DNA of 64,000 bases, from the NCBI RefSeq assembly GCF_022347765.1, contig NZ_JAKRFZ010000014.1:1-64000 (forward strand). Reading direction: 5' to 3'. Below the pieces are notes generated by a model. That model made no database searches, was not told the origin of the DNA, and saw nothing but the letters and a program-made list of their open reading frames with translations. The DNA comes from Pseudoalteromonas sp. OOF1S-7 (lineage in GTDB: Bacteria > Pseudomonadota > Gammaproteobacteria > Enterobacterales > Alteromonadaceae). Positions 53,300 through 62,308 of this stretch are shown here, piece after piece; positions within the stretch are counted from its first letter, which is position 1, and every line of letters starts with the position of its first letter. The position numbers and the translations under genes are program-made.

Positions 53300-53752
53300 T
53301 TATTTTGCTCCGTCTTTGTCATCACTCTGCTCATAGGCTGCCTTTTCATCCGCTAAATCTTGTTTCAGCTTACGGATCTTCAGCCCCAGTTCCTGACCCC
53401 TGTGTCTGGCGTAATACGTACAGCCAATAAACATACAGGAGGCAAAGAGCAACTCGAGTAAGATTAACAGCATTTCTTGTGGAGACACCCACAGCAGCGT
53501 AAGTCCGTGTGTAAAGTAGATCAACACAATGAAGTTGGCCCAGGCATAGGTGTAAGGCTTGTCCTGAATGATCCCTTTGAGTGGTAACAGAAGGGGTAAA
53601 ATATATACCACAAACACAAAGCCTGCGCTGTAGCCTTCACGGGGGGCTAGTACAAACAACCACAAGGGCATGAGAATTAACAAGCCCACATACCCAATGA
53701 GGGCTGAGGCCTGAAAGCGTTTTGTAATGGGTTTTTTGGGTATCTGGCTCAT
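53300..53752 (-). CDS. DUF2069 inner-membrane protein
   Basis: A 150-residue protein with four hydrophobic segments in the DUF2069 pattern (LIGYVGLLILMPLWLF, FVFVVYILPLLLPLKGI, FIVLIYFTHGLTLLW, MLLILLELLFASCMFIG) and a charged cytoplasmic tail. The start overlaps the wrbA stop by four bases. DUF2069 genes follow wrbA in many gammaproteobacteria. No function is established. Confidence 0.8.
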   Translation of the reverse strand: MSQIPKKPITKRFQASALIGYVGLLILMPLWLFVLAPREGYSAGFVFVVYILPLLLPLKGIIQDKPYTYAWANFIVLIYFTHGLTLLWVSPQEMLLILLELLFASCMFIGCTYYARHRGQELGLKIRKLKQDLADEKAAYEQSDDKDGAK

Positions 53753-54300
53753 GATAATTTTTTGCTTATGGTAAACAGTCGTTTAGCGAGTGCCCGGCAG
53801 ATTTTAAGTTCTGTATCCGTTAGTTCACTGCTGTTGTCCATGCCAGCCACATGGGTTGCGCCATATGGCGTACCACCGCTGGTGGTTGATAGCAGTTCAG
53901 GCACATCATAGGGAACTCCCATCAACAGCATGCCGTGATGCAAGAGGGGCAAAGACAGGTTAAGCAAGGTTGCTTCATTGCCACCATGCATGCTGCTGGA
54001 AGAGGAAAACACACACGCAGGTTTGTCGATAAGCTGGCCTTTAAGCCAGATATCACTGGTGGTTTCCCAGAATGTTTTTGCCTGGGATGCCATCATGCCA
54101 AAGCGGGTGGGCGTACCAAATGCCAGTGCATCGCAGTCAATGAGATCTTGCTTTGACACCACAATATCATGGGCTTCTTTCGCAACAAAAGTTCGAAGCC
54201 TGACTTGTGCACCATGAAAGGACAACGTTTCTGCAATTTCATGTGCCATTGCAGCAACAGAACCATGACTGGAGTGATATAAAACTAAGATCTCAGGCAT
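53749..54300 (-). CDS. wrbA: WrbA-like NAD(P)H:quinone oxidoreductase
   Basis: A 183-residue flavodoxin-like protein: FMN phosphate loop LYHSSHGSVAAMAHEIAETL, the flavin-contacting FGTPTRFGMMASQAKTFWE and SSSSMHGGNEATLLNL, all features of WrbA. ATG 54300 gives the family N-terminus MPEILVLYHS; the longer frame would overlap arsC. It reduces quinones by two electrons. It lies in a chain arsC-wrbA-DUF2069 with very small gaps. Confidence 0.88.
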   Translation of the reverse strand: MPEILVLYHSSHGSVAAMAHEIAETLSFHGAQVRLRTFVAKEAHDIVVSKQDLIDCDALAFGTPTRFGMMASQAKTFWETTSDIWLKGQLIDKPACVFSSSSSMHGGNEATLLNLSLPLLHHGMLLMGVPYDVPELLSTTSGGTPYGATHVAGMDNSSELTDTELKICRALAKRLFTISKKLS

Positions 54301-54304
54301 GGGA

Positions 54305-54652
54305 TTACAGAATATCCAGGACTGACTCAGGCGGGCGACCAATGGCGGCCTTTTCACCTTTAACCACTATGGGTCTTTCAATCAGTTTCGGGTTTTCCAG
54401 CATTGCCTGACGGATACGCGCTTCGTCGCTGTCTTTACTCAGGCCCAACTCCTTATAAAGCGTTTCTTTGCTGCGTACCAGCTGGTGCGCTGAAGTAAAG
54501 CCCAGCTTTTGCAGTAGTGCACTTAACGTGTCTTCGTTGATAGGTGTTTTCAGGTATTCAACGACTTCAGGTTGAACGTCACGTGATTCCAGCAAAGCCA
54601 GGGTTTCACGAGATTTTGAACAGCGAGGGTTGTGGTAAATCGTAACTGACAT
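54305..54652 (-). CDS. arsC: ArsC-family reductase (YfgD-like)
   Basis: A 115-residue thioredoxin-fold reductase with NPRCSKSRE holding the catalytic Cys and the anion-binding segment ERPIVVKGEKAAIGRPPE near the C-terminus, as in glutaredoxin-linked arsenate reductases. The bepA-arsC order is conserved in gammaproteobacteria. There is no arsB or arsR nearby, so its natural substrate may not be arsenate. Confidence 0.85.
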   Translation of the reverse strand: MSVTIYHNPRCSKSRETLALLESRDVQPEVVEYLKTPINEDTLSALLQKLGFTSAHQLVRSKETLYKELGLSKDSDEARIRQAMLENPKLIERPIVVKGEKAAIGRPPESVLDIL

Positions 54653-54849
54653 ACAAAATCCTTTACGTTAATGATACTTATCTGATTCAACGCAAATTGT
54701 ACCGTATCCTGTCTGTCGTGCCTATATTTTTCCGGTTAAGTGATATCAAGCTGTAGTAAGAATCTTAACTGGGAATGTATGGTGAGGAAACAAAGCGCTG
54801 TACCAGTTTGTTACGTTGTCAGCATAACTTAGATGGCACAGCGTTTGGT

Positions 54850-56301
54850 TTAAAGTTTCGCAAGCTCTTTTTGCATATCCCGATATTGCGTGAGCAGTGC
54901 TTTTAAACGCAGTCGTCGTACGGTTTCTTCCTTTTCTACGTGGTTGAGCGCTTTTTGAATTTCGTCTGCCGCTCGCATAAAAGCGCCATAGTGACTGAGC
55001 AAACTGGCCTGACTTTCATGATAGTCGGCCTTCGCATCCATTTTTTTATAGGTGTCTGTGAGGAGCTGTCTTGCCAATACGTGCCCGGGCTTTTCCAGTA
55101 AAAAGACTTTAAGTAGTTGCTCCGCCAACTCATATTGCTCGCTTTTAATCGCAACGTTGGCATAGTTGAGTGTGATCACCTGGTTATTCGGTCGCAGCTG
55201 GTGTTTTTCGCCCAGTAATTTAGTGATACCACTATGATCTTTTTTTGCCAGAAGTAAGTCGGTGTAGACGTCGAGGTAAAACAGGTTATTCGGCTCTGCA
55301 CTGAGAAGCTTATCCATAACGGCCTGAGCTTGCTCCAGGTTTTTCTGATCCAGATAAGTAATGGCTAAGCCATACTCCAGCGCACTTTTGTCTAGCTCCG
55401 AAGAGTGTTTGAGTGCCTGTTCAAAGTACGCCTGTGCAGACTGGCTGTCGAGTTGATATCTGGCTATCACTCGACTTTTTGCAAGCTGAAACTGAGGACT
55501 TTTCGGGACATAGCGTTGCTCATATTGTTGGGCACGTAAACGAACGTCCGAGACCCGAGAGTCGGGCAGGGGGTGAGACATTAAAAAGACAGGGGCTTTA
55601 TTTTTAAAGCGTACCTGGGCTGCGAGTTTACTCAGAAACTCGCTCGATGCATGTGGGTCGAACCCTGCACTGTATAAGGTTTGCATACCAAAGCGGTCAG
55701 CTTCTTGTTCGGCTTTACGGCTGTGAGTCAGCTGACTCAGTGCCGACTGTGTGGAGCTGGCAGACAGAATTGCCATGCCCGCATCGGGCGCGATAACGGT
55801 TGCCAGAATCCCGGTGATCATACCAGCAATGGTAAGCGCACTGTTGTCTCTGGCTTGCTGAATTCTGCGTGCCAGGTGGCGCTGTGTGACGTGCGCGATT
55901 TCGTGGCCCAGTACGGAGGCGAACTGACTTTCGTTGTCGGCCTGGGCCATCAGGCCCGTATGCACGCCCACATGTCCGCCATAAAAGGCAAAGGCGTTAA
56001 TATCTTTGTTGTCAATCCAGAAAAATGAAAAGGGAAAGCGCACGTCGTTGGCATTAGCAACCAATTTATTACCCAGGGTTGATAAATATTCGTCAAGTAC
56101 CGGGTCCTGAACCAGCTTAGATCCAGAGCGGATCTGCATCATCATAATTTCGCCGATGGCTTTTTCTTTATCTATAGGCAGCACCTGCACTGCAGATGTA
56201 CCCAGATCGGGCAGTTTGAGTGCCGACTGAGCCTGACCCGAAACGGAAATACTCAAAGCCAGGGCACACAAAGATGCCTGAAACAGCTTTCTTAACTGCA
56301 T
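54850..56301 (-). CDS. bepA: BepA, periplasmic M48 metalloprotease with TPRs
   Basis: A 483-residue exported protein: signal peptide ending at SGQAQS, M48 protease domain with HEIAH at residues 133-137 and the third zinc ligand in KAEQEADRFG, and a C-terminal TPR region that docks on the BAM complex. It degrades or helps assemble stalled outer-membrane proteins such as LptD. The start overlaps no gene; the unknown 221-residue gene ends one base earlier on the same strand, so they share a transcript. Confidence 0.92.
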   Translation of the reverse strand: MQLRKLFQASLCALALSISVSGQAQSALKLPDLGTSAVQVLPIDKEKAIGEIMMMQIRSGSKLVQDPVLDEYLSTLGNKLVANANDVRFPFSFFWIDNKDINAFAFYGGHVGVHTGLMAQADNESQFASVLGHEIAHVTQRHLARRIQQARDNSALTIAGMITGILATVIAPDAGMAILSASSTQSALSQLTHSRKAEQEADRFGMQTLYSAGFDPHASSEFLSKLAAQVRFKNKAPVFLMSHPLPDSRVSDVRLRAQQYEQRYVPKSPQFQLAKSRVIARYQLDSQSAQAYFEQALKHSSELDKSALEYGLAITYLDQKNLEQAQAVMDKLLSAEPNNLFYLDVYTDLLLAKKDHSGITKLLGEKHQLRPNNQVITLNYANVAIKSEQYELAEQLLKVFLLEKPGHVLARQLLTDTYKKMDAKADYHESQASLLSHYGAFMRAADEIQKALNHVEKEETVRRLRLKALLTQYRDMQKELAKL

Positions 56302-56302
56302 T

Positions 56303-56968
56303 CTAATCCTTATTTATTTCGTCGCCGAGCATGATCTTGGCAATGTCGACTTCATCGCTGCATGCCCTGGCGTCTTTTTCGCACAACATGTAAAAATCTT
56401 TAATTGAGACCCCATCAACCTTAATAACGTTCAATTCTCTTTGCAGTATGCTCAAAGTTTTGTGTACTACTTTATGTGCGTGCAATATCAGCGCTTTATC
56501 TGCGGTATCGCCGCGGTCAAAATAAAAGGCGATAAATTTATGCAGCTGATTAAAACGCAGCAGTACCTTCATGGTATGTGGATCCCAGACGTTAAACTCA
56601 AGATACTTATTGTCTTTAAGATAACGGTCTACTTTAACGCCCTTTGCAATCGGGTAGGCCCACAACTCAAAACCTCGGTCAGTAAACACTTGATGAAGTG
56701 ACAATGCGGGAGCTTTATCACAGTGAATGAGGCCGTTTTGATCTTCATATCCGCCAAGCAGGGACAAATTCCAGTTACGCTTGTCCAGCAGACGTTTGAC
56801 AGCATGATCAAAGCCATGCTGAAAAATACCTTCGCCTTCACTAACTGAAGAGGCGACAAGATGATAAAATGGTGGCAACTCACCCCAGTTAATTTGTTTT
56901 TTAAACCAGTTTATTTCTTTTAAGGTTGGGTTGTCAGGCAAACGCGCCTTGTTGTTTACACCAGGCAT
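56303..56968 (-). CDS. Conserved-looking hypothetical protein, 221 aa
   Basis: A soluble 221-residue protein with no signal peptide or membrane helix and no motif that I recognise. Residues 30-150 include FQHGFDHAVKRLLDKRNW, FELWAYPIAKGVKVDRYL and LEFNVWDPHTMKVLLRF. The segment near the end, LCEKDARACSDEVDIAKIML, has two cysteines. It directly precedes bepA, with one base between stop and start, so coexpression with this envelope protease is likely. Confidence 0.6.
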   Translation of the reverse strand: MPGVNNKARLPDNPTLKEINWFKKQINWGELPPFYHLVASSVSEGEGIFQHGFDHAVKRLLDKRNWNLSLLGGYEDQNGLIHCDKAPALSLHQVFTDRGFELWAYPIAKGVKVDRYLKDNKYLEFNVWDPHTMKVLLRFNQLHKFIAFYFDRGDTADKALILHAHKVVHKTLSILQRELNVIKVDGVSIKDFYMLCEKDARACSDEVDIAKIMLGDEINKD

Positions 56969-57091
56969 GTGAACATCCGAAAATCACTATCTCTATTATA
57001 AGGATAACGCATTGACAGGGTTCAGGCTATACGGTTTGTGCACTGAGCAAGCCAGAACCGCACTCAGATACAGGCGAAGGGTTTTAACAGA

Positions 57092-57349
57092 TTGAAATTA
57101 GAATTAAATAAGGCTCCAAACAGAGTGATTGAATGTGATTTGCGGCCTTTTCAGTGTCCGCAGCTTTTTGTCCAGTTTAAGTGGCAGCTTAAACAGGCTA
57201 AAACCCAAACAAAAGCAGTACGCTTTTTTTACACTAAAGAACAAGACTTGCGAGATGTAATGCGCTATTTAAGCAATCAAGGTGTCGTATTTCAACACAA
57301 TCAACAGTCAGAACCATTTTTTATACAAGTGGAGTGTTTAGATGATTGA
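57092..57349 (+). CDS. TusA-like sulfur carrier family protein
   Basis: An 85-residue SirA/TusA-fold protein with DLRPFQCPQLFVQFKWQL, in which the Cys of the family CPxP motif is kept but the second Pro is Leu. It starts with TTG 57092. The stop overlaps the perM start, indicating coupling. With a cysteine desulfurase-rhodanese fusion just after perM, a persulfide relay is conceivable, although the altered motif makes classical TusA function uncertain. Confidence 0.7.
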   Translation: MKLELNKAPNRVIECDLRPFQCPQLFVQFKWQLKQAKTQTKAVRFFYTKEQDLRDVMRYLSNQGVVFQHNQQSEPFFIQVECLDD

Positions 57350-58418
57350 ACTCATTAAATCCTGGTACAGGGCCAAGTTTTCAGACCCTAACTCAGTGAC
57401 CTTATTGCTGATGCTGCTGGCGATGGCCGCGCTATTGTATTTTTTTGGGACTTTCATTATTCCGGTGTTGGTGGCCATCGTGATTGCGTATTTGCTGGAC
57501 TGGCCTGTGACGCGCTTGCAACGGGTTGTGCCCAGCAGACAAATGGCGACCAATATCGTGATGCTGGTTTTTGTCGGTGTCATGTTGGCGCTGATGTTTG
57601 GGATTGTACCTGTACTGTGGACGCAAACCAGTAATCTGGTACAAGAAGCGCCGACCATGATTGAAGAAGGCAAATATTACCTGCTGCATTTACCGGACAA
57701 CTATCCAAATCTGATATCCGCAGAGCAGGTACAAAATCTGGTGGGGGCTGTTGAGACTAAACTATTTGAATTTGGACAGCAGGTTGTTTCTGCTTCACTG
57801 ACATCGATTAAAGATGTTGTGGCCTGGTTGATTTATTTGGTACTGGTGCCGCTGCTGGTGTTTTTTATGCTCAAAGATAAGAGTCAACTGACGACGGGCT
57901 TGTTACAGTTGGTGCCAAAAGAAAGACGTCTCATAAATCAGGTGTGGGAGGAGATGGACCATCAGATTATGAACTACATTCGCGGCAAGGTATTTGAAAT
58001 CATCATTGTGGGTTTATCCAGCTTTGTTGCTTTTACTGTGCTTGACTTACGTTACGCTGCGCTACTTGGGACTTTGGTCGGTTTCTCTGTTCTGATCCCC
58101 TTTATTGGGGCGGCTGTTGTGACCTTGCCGGTAGCCGCGGTTGCATTATTTCAGTTTGGCATAGCGCCGGAGTTTTGGACTGTACTGGTTGTGTATGGGG
58201 TGATCCAGGCACTGGATGGCAATGTGCTGGTGCCCTTACTGTTTTCTGAAGCGGTCGATCTAAACCCGGTTTACATCATCGTGGCCGTGCTATTTTTCGG
58301 TGGTTTGTGGGGGTTCTGGGGGGTCTTCTTTGCCATCCCGCTGGCCTCGCTGGTAAAAGCACTTCTTAATGCCTGGTCAACACAGCACCAGGAATACCTC
58401 GCCGCAGAGGCTGAATAA
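57342..58418 (+). CDS. perM: PerM / AI-2E transporter family permease
   Basis: A 358-residue membrane protein of the AI-2E exporter (PerM/YdiK/UPF0118) family with about eight helices. Family segments are FGTFIIPVLVAIVIAYLLDWPV, LVPLLVFFMLKDK and PFIGAAVVTLPVAAVALFQFG. It overlaps the TusA-like gene by eight bases. E. coli perM is next to bepA as here. The natural cargo is unsettled; some family members are sodium/proton antiporters. Confidence 0.85.
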   Translation: MIELIKSWYRAKFSDPNSVTLLLMLLAMAALLYFFGTFIIPVLVAIVIAYLLDWPVTRLQRVVPSRQMATNIVMLVFVGVMLALMFGIVPVLWTQTSNLVQEAPTMIEEGKYYLLHLPDNYPNLISAEQVQNLVGAVETKLFEFGQQVVSASLTSIKDVVAWLIYLVLVPLLVFFMLKDKSQLTTGLLQLVPKERRLINQVWEEMDHQIMNYIRGKVFEIIIVGLSSFVAFTVLDLRYAALLGTLVGFSVLIPFIGAAVVTLPVAAVALFQFGIAPEFWTVLVVYGVIQALDGNVLVPLLFSEAVDLNPVYIIVAVLFFGGLWGFWGVFFAIPLASLVKALLNAWSTQHQEYLAAEAE

Positions 58419-58564
58419 ACGCCTATTACCTGACAGGTGGCGCCCCCACGCCGCCTGTTGCCATTCTACACCTCTTCGAATGTTATCTTGTACCATTTTG
58501 GAATAACGATCTTCATTTATACAGCAAATGATTATTATGCTTGCTCTGTCTTTTATGTAAAATG

Positions 58565-58577
58565 GAATATGATATTC
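58565..58577. promoter_or_regulatory. Palindrome before the desulfurase fusion gene
   Basis: GAATATGATATTC is a perfect dyad about one central base, 24 bases before the GTG start. A/T-rich dyads of this size are typical operators of ArsR-type regulators, some of which sense sulfide or persulfide, but no such regulator is encoded here. Confidence 0.35.
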
Positions 58578-58601
58578 TATATTGTTATAAAGGAGCGCCG
58601 T

Positions 58602-60845
58602 GTGATCCAGTCTGAGCAAGACCAACTAATCTACCTCGATGCCAATGCCACTACACCGGTATTACCCGAGATTGCCAGGGTTGTGGTACACACTATGCAA
58701 GTGTGTTTCGGTAACCCATCCAGTGCCCATATAACAGGTGTACAGGCTAAGCACCTGATGGAAGAAGCGCGTAACAAAGGCCGCGAGGTGATAGGGGCAA
58801 CCAGTGGAGAGCTGCTATTCACCTCAGGGGCGACTGAAGGGATCCAAACGGCGATCGTTTCTGCATTAAGCGATTATGTGCAGCATCATAACATGCAATA
58901 TGCTCGGCCTGTTTTGATGTACGGCGCGACAGAGCATAAAGCGGTACCCAATACATTGAAGCACTGGAACCGATTACTCGGCCTGAATGCGCAGATCCTC
59001 GAAATTCCGGTGGACACACAAGGTTTACTGGATCTGGACTTTATTGCTGAGCACATCGCTCAGGCTGTGATGATATGTACGATGGCAGCCAACAATGAAA
59101 CGGGTGTAAAACAGGATCTGGCCAGGCTAGAGCAGGTGATCCGAGAAGGTAACACGCACACTGCCTGGATGGTGGACTGTGTTCAGGCATTGGGTAAATT
59201 GCCCCTTCAGTTGTCACAAACCACGATAGATTATGCGCCGTTTTCTGGGCACAAGCTATACGCGCCAAAAGGGATCGGGTTTTTGTATATTCGCAGTGGC
59301 AGCCCTTATACGCCCTTTATCGCAGGAGGTGGTCAGGAGTCGGGAATGCGTTCAGGAACTGAAAATATTCCCGGTATTGCTGCACTCAGCACACTCTTTG
59401 ATATGTTGCTCGATAAAGCAAACTCACCCTTTAATTCGGTTGAGCAGCTTGAGAAACACCGCAGTATGCTGGCTGAGGCCGTTGAAACGACGTTCAATCA
59501 GGTTACGTTCCATCATGACTTCGCTCTTTCGGTACCAACCACACTGAACTTTTCGGTCGACCACCTGACCAGCAAAGAGGTAATTGACTTGCTGGATGCT
59601 GCGGGTATCCGGGTTAGCGGTGGTTCAGCCTGTAGCTCGGGCTCAAGTCGCAGTTTTGTGCTGGATGCGATGAAAGCCCCGGACTGGCAAAGCGAAAACG
59701 CAATTCGACTGTCATTTGGTCCAGCTGACAGCGAAGTCCAGATACGCCGTGCATGTGAAGCGCTAGTAAGCCTGAAACCTATCCTTGAGAACAATTGCCT
59801 AGTGGTGTCGGATAGCACTGCGCCTGAGCAGGAAGCCTGTGCTGTGGGCCTGACTCAGCTTCGCCATCAGGGAGCTTGTTGCTGGCTGTATGTCACGCCA
59901 GACAAACAGGCTGTGATTGTGGACCCGGTGCCGGAGCTGGTGCCTCGCCTGCAACGCTTACTTGATAAACAAGGGCTGAATTGCGAGGCCCTGCTTAAAA
60001 CTTACATGAGTGAGCAAGCAATCGACGCGGTAAACTTGTTAGCCCACAATCTCTCCAATGACAAAGCGTTTGACGAATTTGGCTGGCCTGAGGGTTGCGC
60101 TGAGGGTTTGTTACAGGGGACGCTGGTTAAGTTGCCTGATGCCGAGAAAGAGACTGACAGACGTTGTTATTTATTGATGCAGGGAGACGATGTGTCTGCC
60201 TGTTTTGCTGGCAAGCTGTTGTTACCCCAAGGTTTGGGAGACAGCCTGGGTGAGGTGGCGCGTGCTGCGTCTATGGCTGAGACATTGTTACGTCTCAACG
60301 AAGTACTGGATGACAACAGCCTGATTTGTAGTGCACTGGACTATCAGCAATGCTTTGCAATTAACTGGCATGCTCAGGTTCAGATCAGTCCGCTGTTGGG
60401 TCGCCTGTTAAATGGCGCATGTTCAACCGACGAATTTATAGAACAAAAAGTCAGTATTGATAGCGATTCCAGCACTTTCAGAGAGCGTTTTCTTGGCGCT
60501 CTGATGGACTCAGCAGTGCCTGCAGTTAAGGTGCTGAACAGATCCGCGGCAGAAGACTGGTTGCAATGTCATGAAGGGGTGATCATTGACTGTCGCGAAC
60601 CCTATGAATCGGATGTGTCGCGTCGGGGGATCACTGAGCTGTTCGGTAATGTAGCCGTGGGTCGGGTACTCAATATTCCATTGAGCAGAATGACGGATGT
60701 GCTGCGTAACGGGGCGCTGGATTCATCGCGCTATTACCTTTTGGTGTGTCGTACTGGTAACCGCTCTATGCAGGCGGGTAATACGCTGGCGTTACTGGGT
60801 TTTGATCGGGTGGCCAATCTGCAAGGCGGACTGGCATTAAATTAA
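58602..60845 (+). CDS. Cysteine desulfurase / degenerate MBL / rhodanese fusion
   Basis: A 747-residue fusion. Residues 1-390 are an IscS/NifS-type desulfurase with PLP Lys218 in SGHKLYAPKG and catalytic Cys344 in GGSACSSGSS. Residues 395-610 resemble an ETHE1-like metallo-beta-lactamase fold (WLYVTPDKQAVIVDPV; ACFAGKLLLP) but the metal motif THxHADH is replaced by TYMSEQ from residue 467 and the later Asp by Lys. Residues 630-747 are a rhodanese with Cys716 in VCRTGNRSMQAG. GTG 58602 is chosen because AGGAG lies six bases before it. Sulfur from cysteine could pass from Cys344 to Cys716. It follows perM and the TusA-like gene on the same strand. Confidence 0.75.
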   Translation: MIQSEQDQLIYLDANATTPVLPEIARVVVHTMQVCFGNPSSAHITGVQAKHLMEEARNKGREVIGATSGELLFTSGATEGIQTAIVSALSDYVQHHNMQYARPVLMYGATEHKAVPNTLKHWNRLLGLNAQILEIPVDTQGLLDLDFIAEHIAQAVMICTMAANNETGVKQDLARLEQVIREGNTHTAWMVDCVQALGKLPLQLSQTTIDYAPFSGHKLYAPKGIGFLYIRSGSPYTPFIAGGGQESGMRSGTENIPGIAALSTLFDMLLDKANSPFNSVEQLEKHRSMLAEAVETTFNQVTFHHDFALSVPTTLNFSVDHLTSKEVIDLLDAAGIRVSGGSACSSGSSRSFVLDAMKAPDWQSENAIRLSFGPADSEVQIRRACEALVSLKPILENNCLVVSDSTAPEQEACAVGLTQLRHQGACCWLYVTPDKQAVIVDPVPELVPRLQRLLDKQGLNCEALLKTYMSEQAIDAVNLLAHNLSNDKAFDEFGWPEGCAEGLLQGTLVKLPDAEKETDRRCYLLMQGDDVSACFAGKLLLPQGLGDSLGEVARAASMAETLLRLNEVLDDNSLICSALDYQQCFAINWHAQVQISPLLGRLLNGACSTDEFIEQKVSIDSDSSTFRERFLGALMDSAVPAVKVLNRSAAEDWLQCHEGVIIDCREPYESDVSRRGITELFGNVAVGRVLNIPLSRMTDVLRNGALDSSRYYLLVCRTGNRSMQAGNTLALLGFDRVANLQGGLALN

Positions 60846-60849
60846 AGCA

Positions 60850-60878
60850 CAGATGCTCCGCTTATTGCGGAGCATCTG
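60850..60878. terminator. Stem-loop between fusion gene and lacI-type gene
   Basis: A 12-base stem CAGATGCTCCGC with GCGGAGCATCTG around a five-base loop; short T-rich flanks. It sits between converging genes. Confidence 0.7.
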
Positions 60879-60881
60879 CAT

Positions 60882-61919
60882 TTATCGCGGTGCAGGACCA
60901 GTACTTTCCCGTACCACCATGCTGGGCGTGAACGTGGTAATGATGTCTTTATCCTGATTGCGGCTGCCACGGGTTTTTGAAAACAACAGCCGTGCAGCGT
61001 GCTCAGAAATCACATTGTTCGCCTGATGCGCTGTGGTGAGCTTCGGCCAGGTCTGGCGCGAGAAGGGGGAGTCTTCGAATCCGGAAATAGACAGCTGAGC
61101 CGGGATCTCAATATTCATCAACCGGGCAGCAAACAAGGCGCCTGCAGCCACCTCATCGTTCCCTCCTAAAATGGCCGTGATCTGCTTGGGATTGCCATCT
61201 TCAAGCAGGGCTTTTGCGCCTTTAACGCCAGATTCAAAAGAGTAGGTACCATTGTGAACGAACTCATCATTAAAGGTTATCTGATGATCGGCTAAAGCCT
61301 GTTTGTAGCCCGCCAGACGTTCAGTGGTTGATTTGTGTTCCTCATCACCACAGACAAAGGCAATATGTTTATGCCCGAGCGTGATCAGATGTTCGGTGAT
61401 TTCGTATGCGGCGGCGAAATCATCGACATAGATACAGTTTTTAGATTTTTCTGTGTCATCTTCATTGTGGCCAGACAGCAGCCGTACGTAGCTGACTCCC
61501 AGCTCGTCCAGCATATCTATGATAGGTTGCTGTTCAGAGAGCGGCGGAGTCAGCACCAAACCGGCAAGCCGCGAGCGTTTGATCATGGTGGCAATTTCCG
61601 CCTGCATGTCTTCTTGCTGCGCATTGCATGGGTGGATCACCAGCTCATAGCCTTCCTCCTTACAGCGCGACAATACACCATTTTGCATATCTATGATGTA
61701 GTAAGCATTGGGGTTGTCATAAACCAAGCCGATGGCAAATGATGACGTCCCTGCCAGGTTCCTTGCAGCAGTATTAGGTTGATAATTGAGCTCTTTCACG
61801 GCAAGCATCACCTGATCGTAGGTTTTTTTGCGTACCGATGGTTCCTTGTTAATTACGCGCGATACAGTTTTCATCGACACGCCCGCGTGTTTTGCTACAT
61901 CGTTGATGGTTACTTTCAT
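60882..61919 (-). CDS. LacI-family transcriptional regulator
   Basis: A 345-residue repressor: helix-turn-helix TINDVAKHAGVSMKTVSRVINKE, hinge helix YQPNTAARNLAG with the minor-groove Leu-Ala pair, and a periplasmic-binding-like effector domain. It is divergent from pgi across a region with a LacI-type dyad, TGATACCGGTGTCA, suggesting control of sugar metabolism and possibly pgi. The effector sugar or sugar phosphate cannot be read from sequence. Confidence 0.85.
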   Translation of the reverse strand: MKVTINDVAKHAGVSMKTVSRVINKEPSVRKKTYDQVMLAVKELNYQPNTAARNLAGTSSFAIGLVYDNPNAYYIIDMQNGVLSRCKEEGYELVIHPCNAQQEDMQAEIATMIKRSRLAGLVLTPPLSEQQPIIDMLDELGVSYVRLLSGHNEDDTEKSKNCIYVDDFAAAYEITEHLITLGHKHIAFVCGDEEHKSTTERLAGYKQALADHQITFNDEFVHNGTYSFESGVKGAKALLEDGNPKQITAILGGNDEVAAGALFAARLMNIEIPAQLSISGFEDSPFSRQTWPKLTTAHQANNVISEHAARLLFSKTRGSRNQDKDIITTFTPSMVVRESTGPAPR

Positions 61920-62134
61920 CTTGTTTTTCTTCTGTGAGAGAAGGTGGTACTATAATGTGTACAAGTGCCTAGCTGTGCACTTTTTAGCGCGATCATTGCG
62001 CATTCCTGATGACTATCATTCAGGTATTCACTCGGTATAGTCCGTGCCTTGATTTCATAAAATGATCATTTACGGTTTCTAGTCTATCCAATTTGCTCTC
62101 AAATTAGCAGCAAAAATTCTACCAAATAAATTAA

Positions 62135-62148
62135 TGATACCGGTGTCA
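62135..62148. promoter_or_regulatory. LacI-type operator between lacI-like gene and pgi
   Basis: TGATACCGGTGTCA is a 14-base dyad with central CCGG, the form bound by several LacI-family proteins. It lies 161 bases before pgi and 216 bases before the regulator start. A partial half-site, GACACCG, recurs near 62237. Confidence 0.5.
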
Positions 62149-62308
62149 AAAAGTAAAAATTGGGGTATTATGCGCAATGTAAAATTGAGTATTAGCTATT
62201 TGACAGCGTTGTCATTTTAACTTATGTTTAACGCAAGACACCGTTTAACACTTGTGATAATTACAATTTTTATTGTTTTGAAAACGCATCGTCACTAGGG
62301 GAATTTAT

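Noticed and set aside
58437-58601. N-terminal extension of the desulfurase fusion
   Set aside because: The upstream frame is open but lacks family similarity, while GTG 58602 has AGGAG at ideal spacing and the next residues match the family start.
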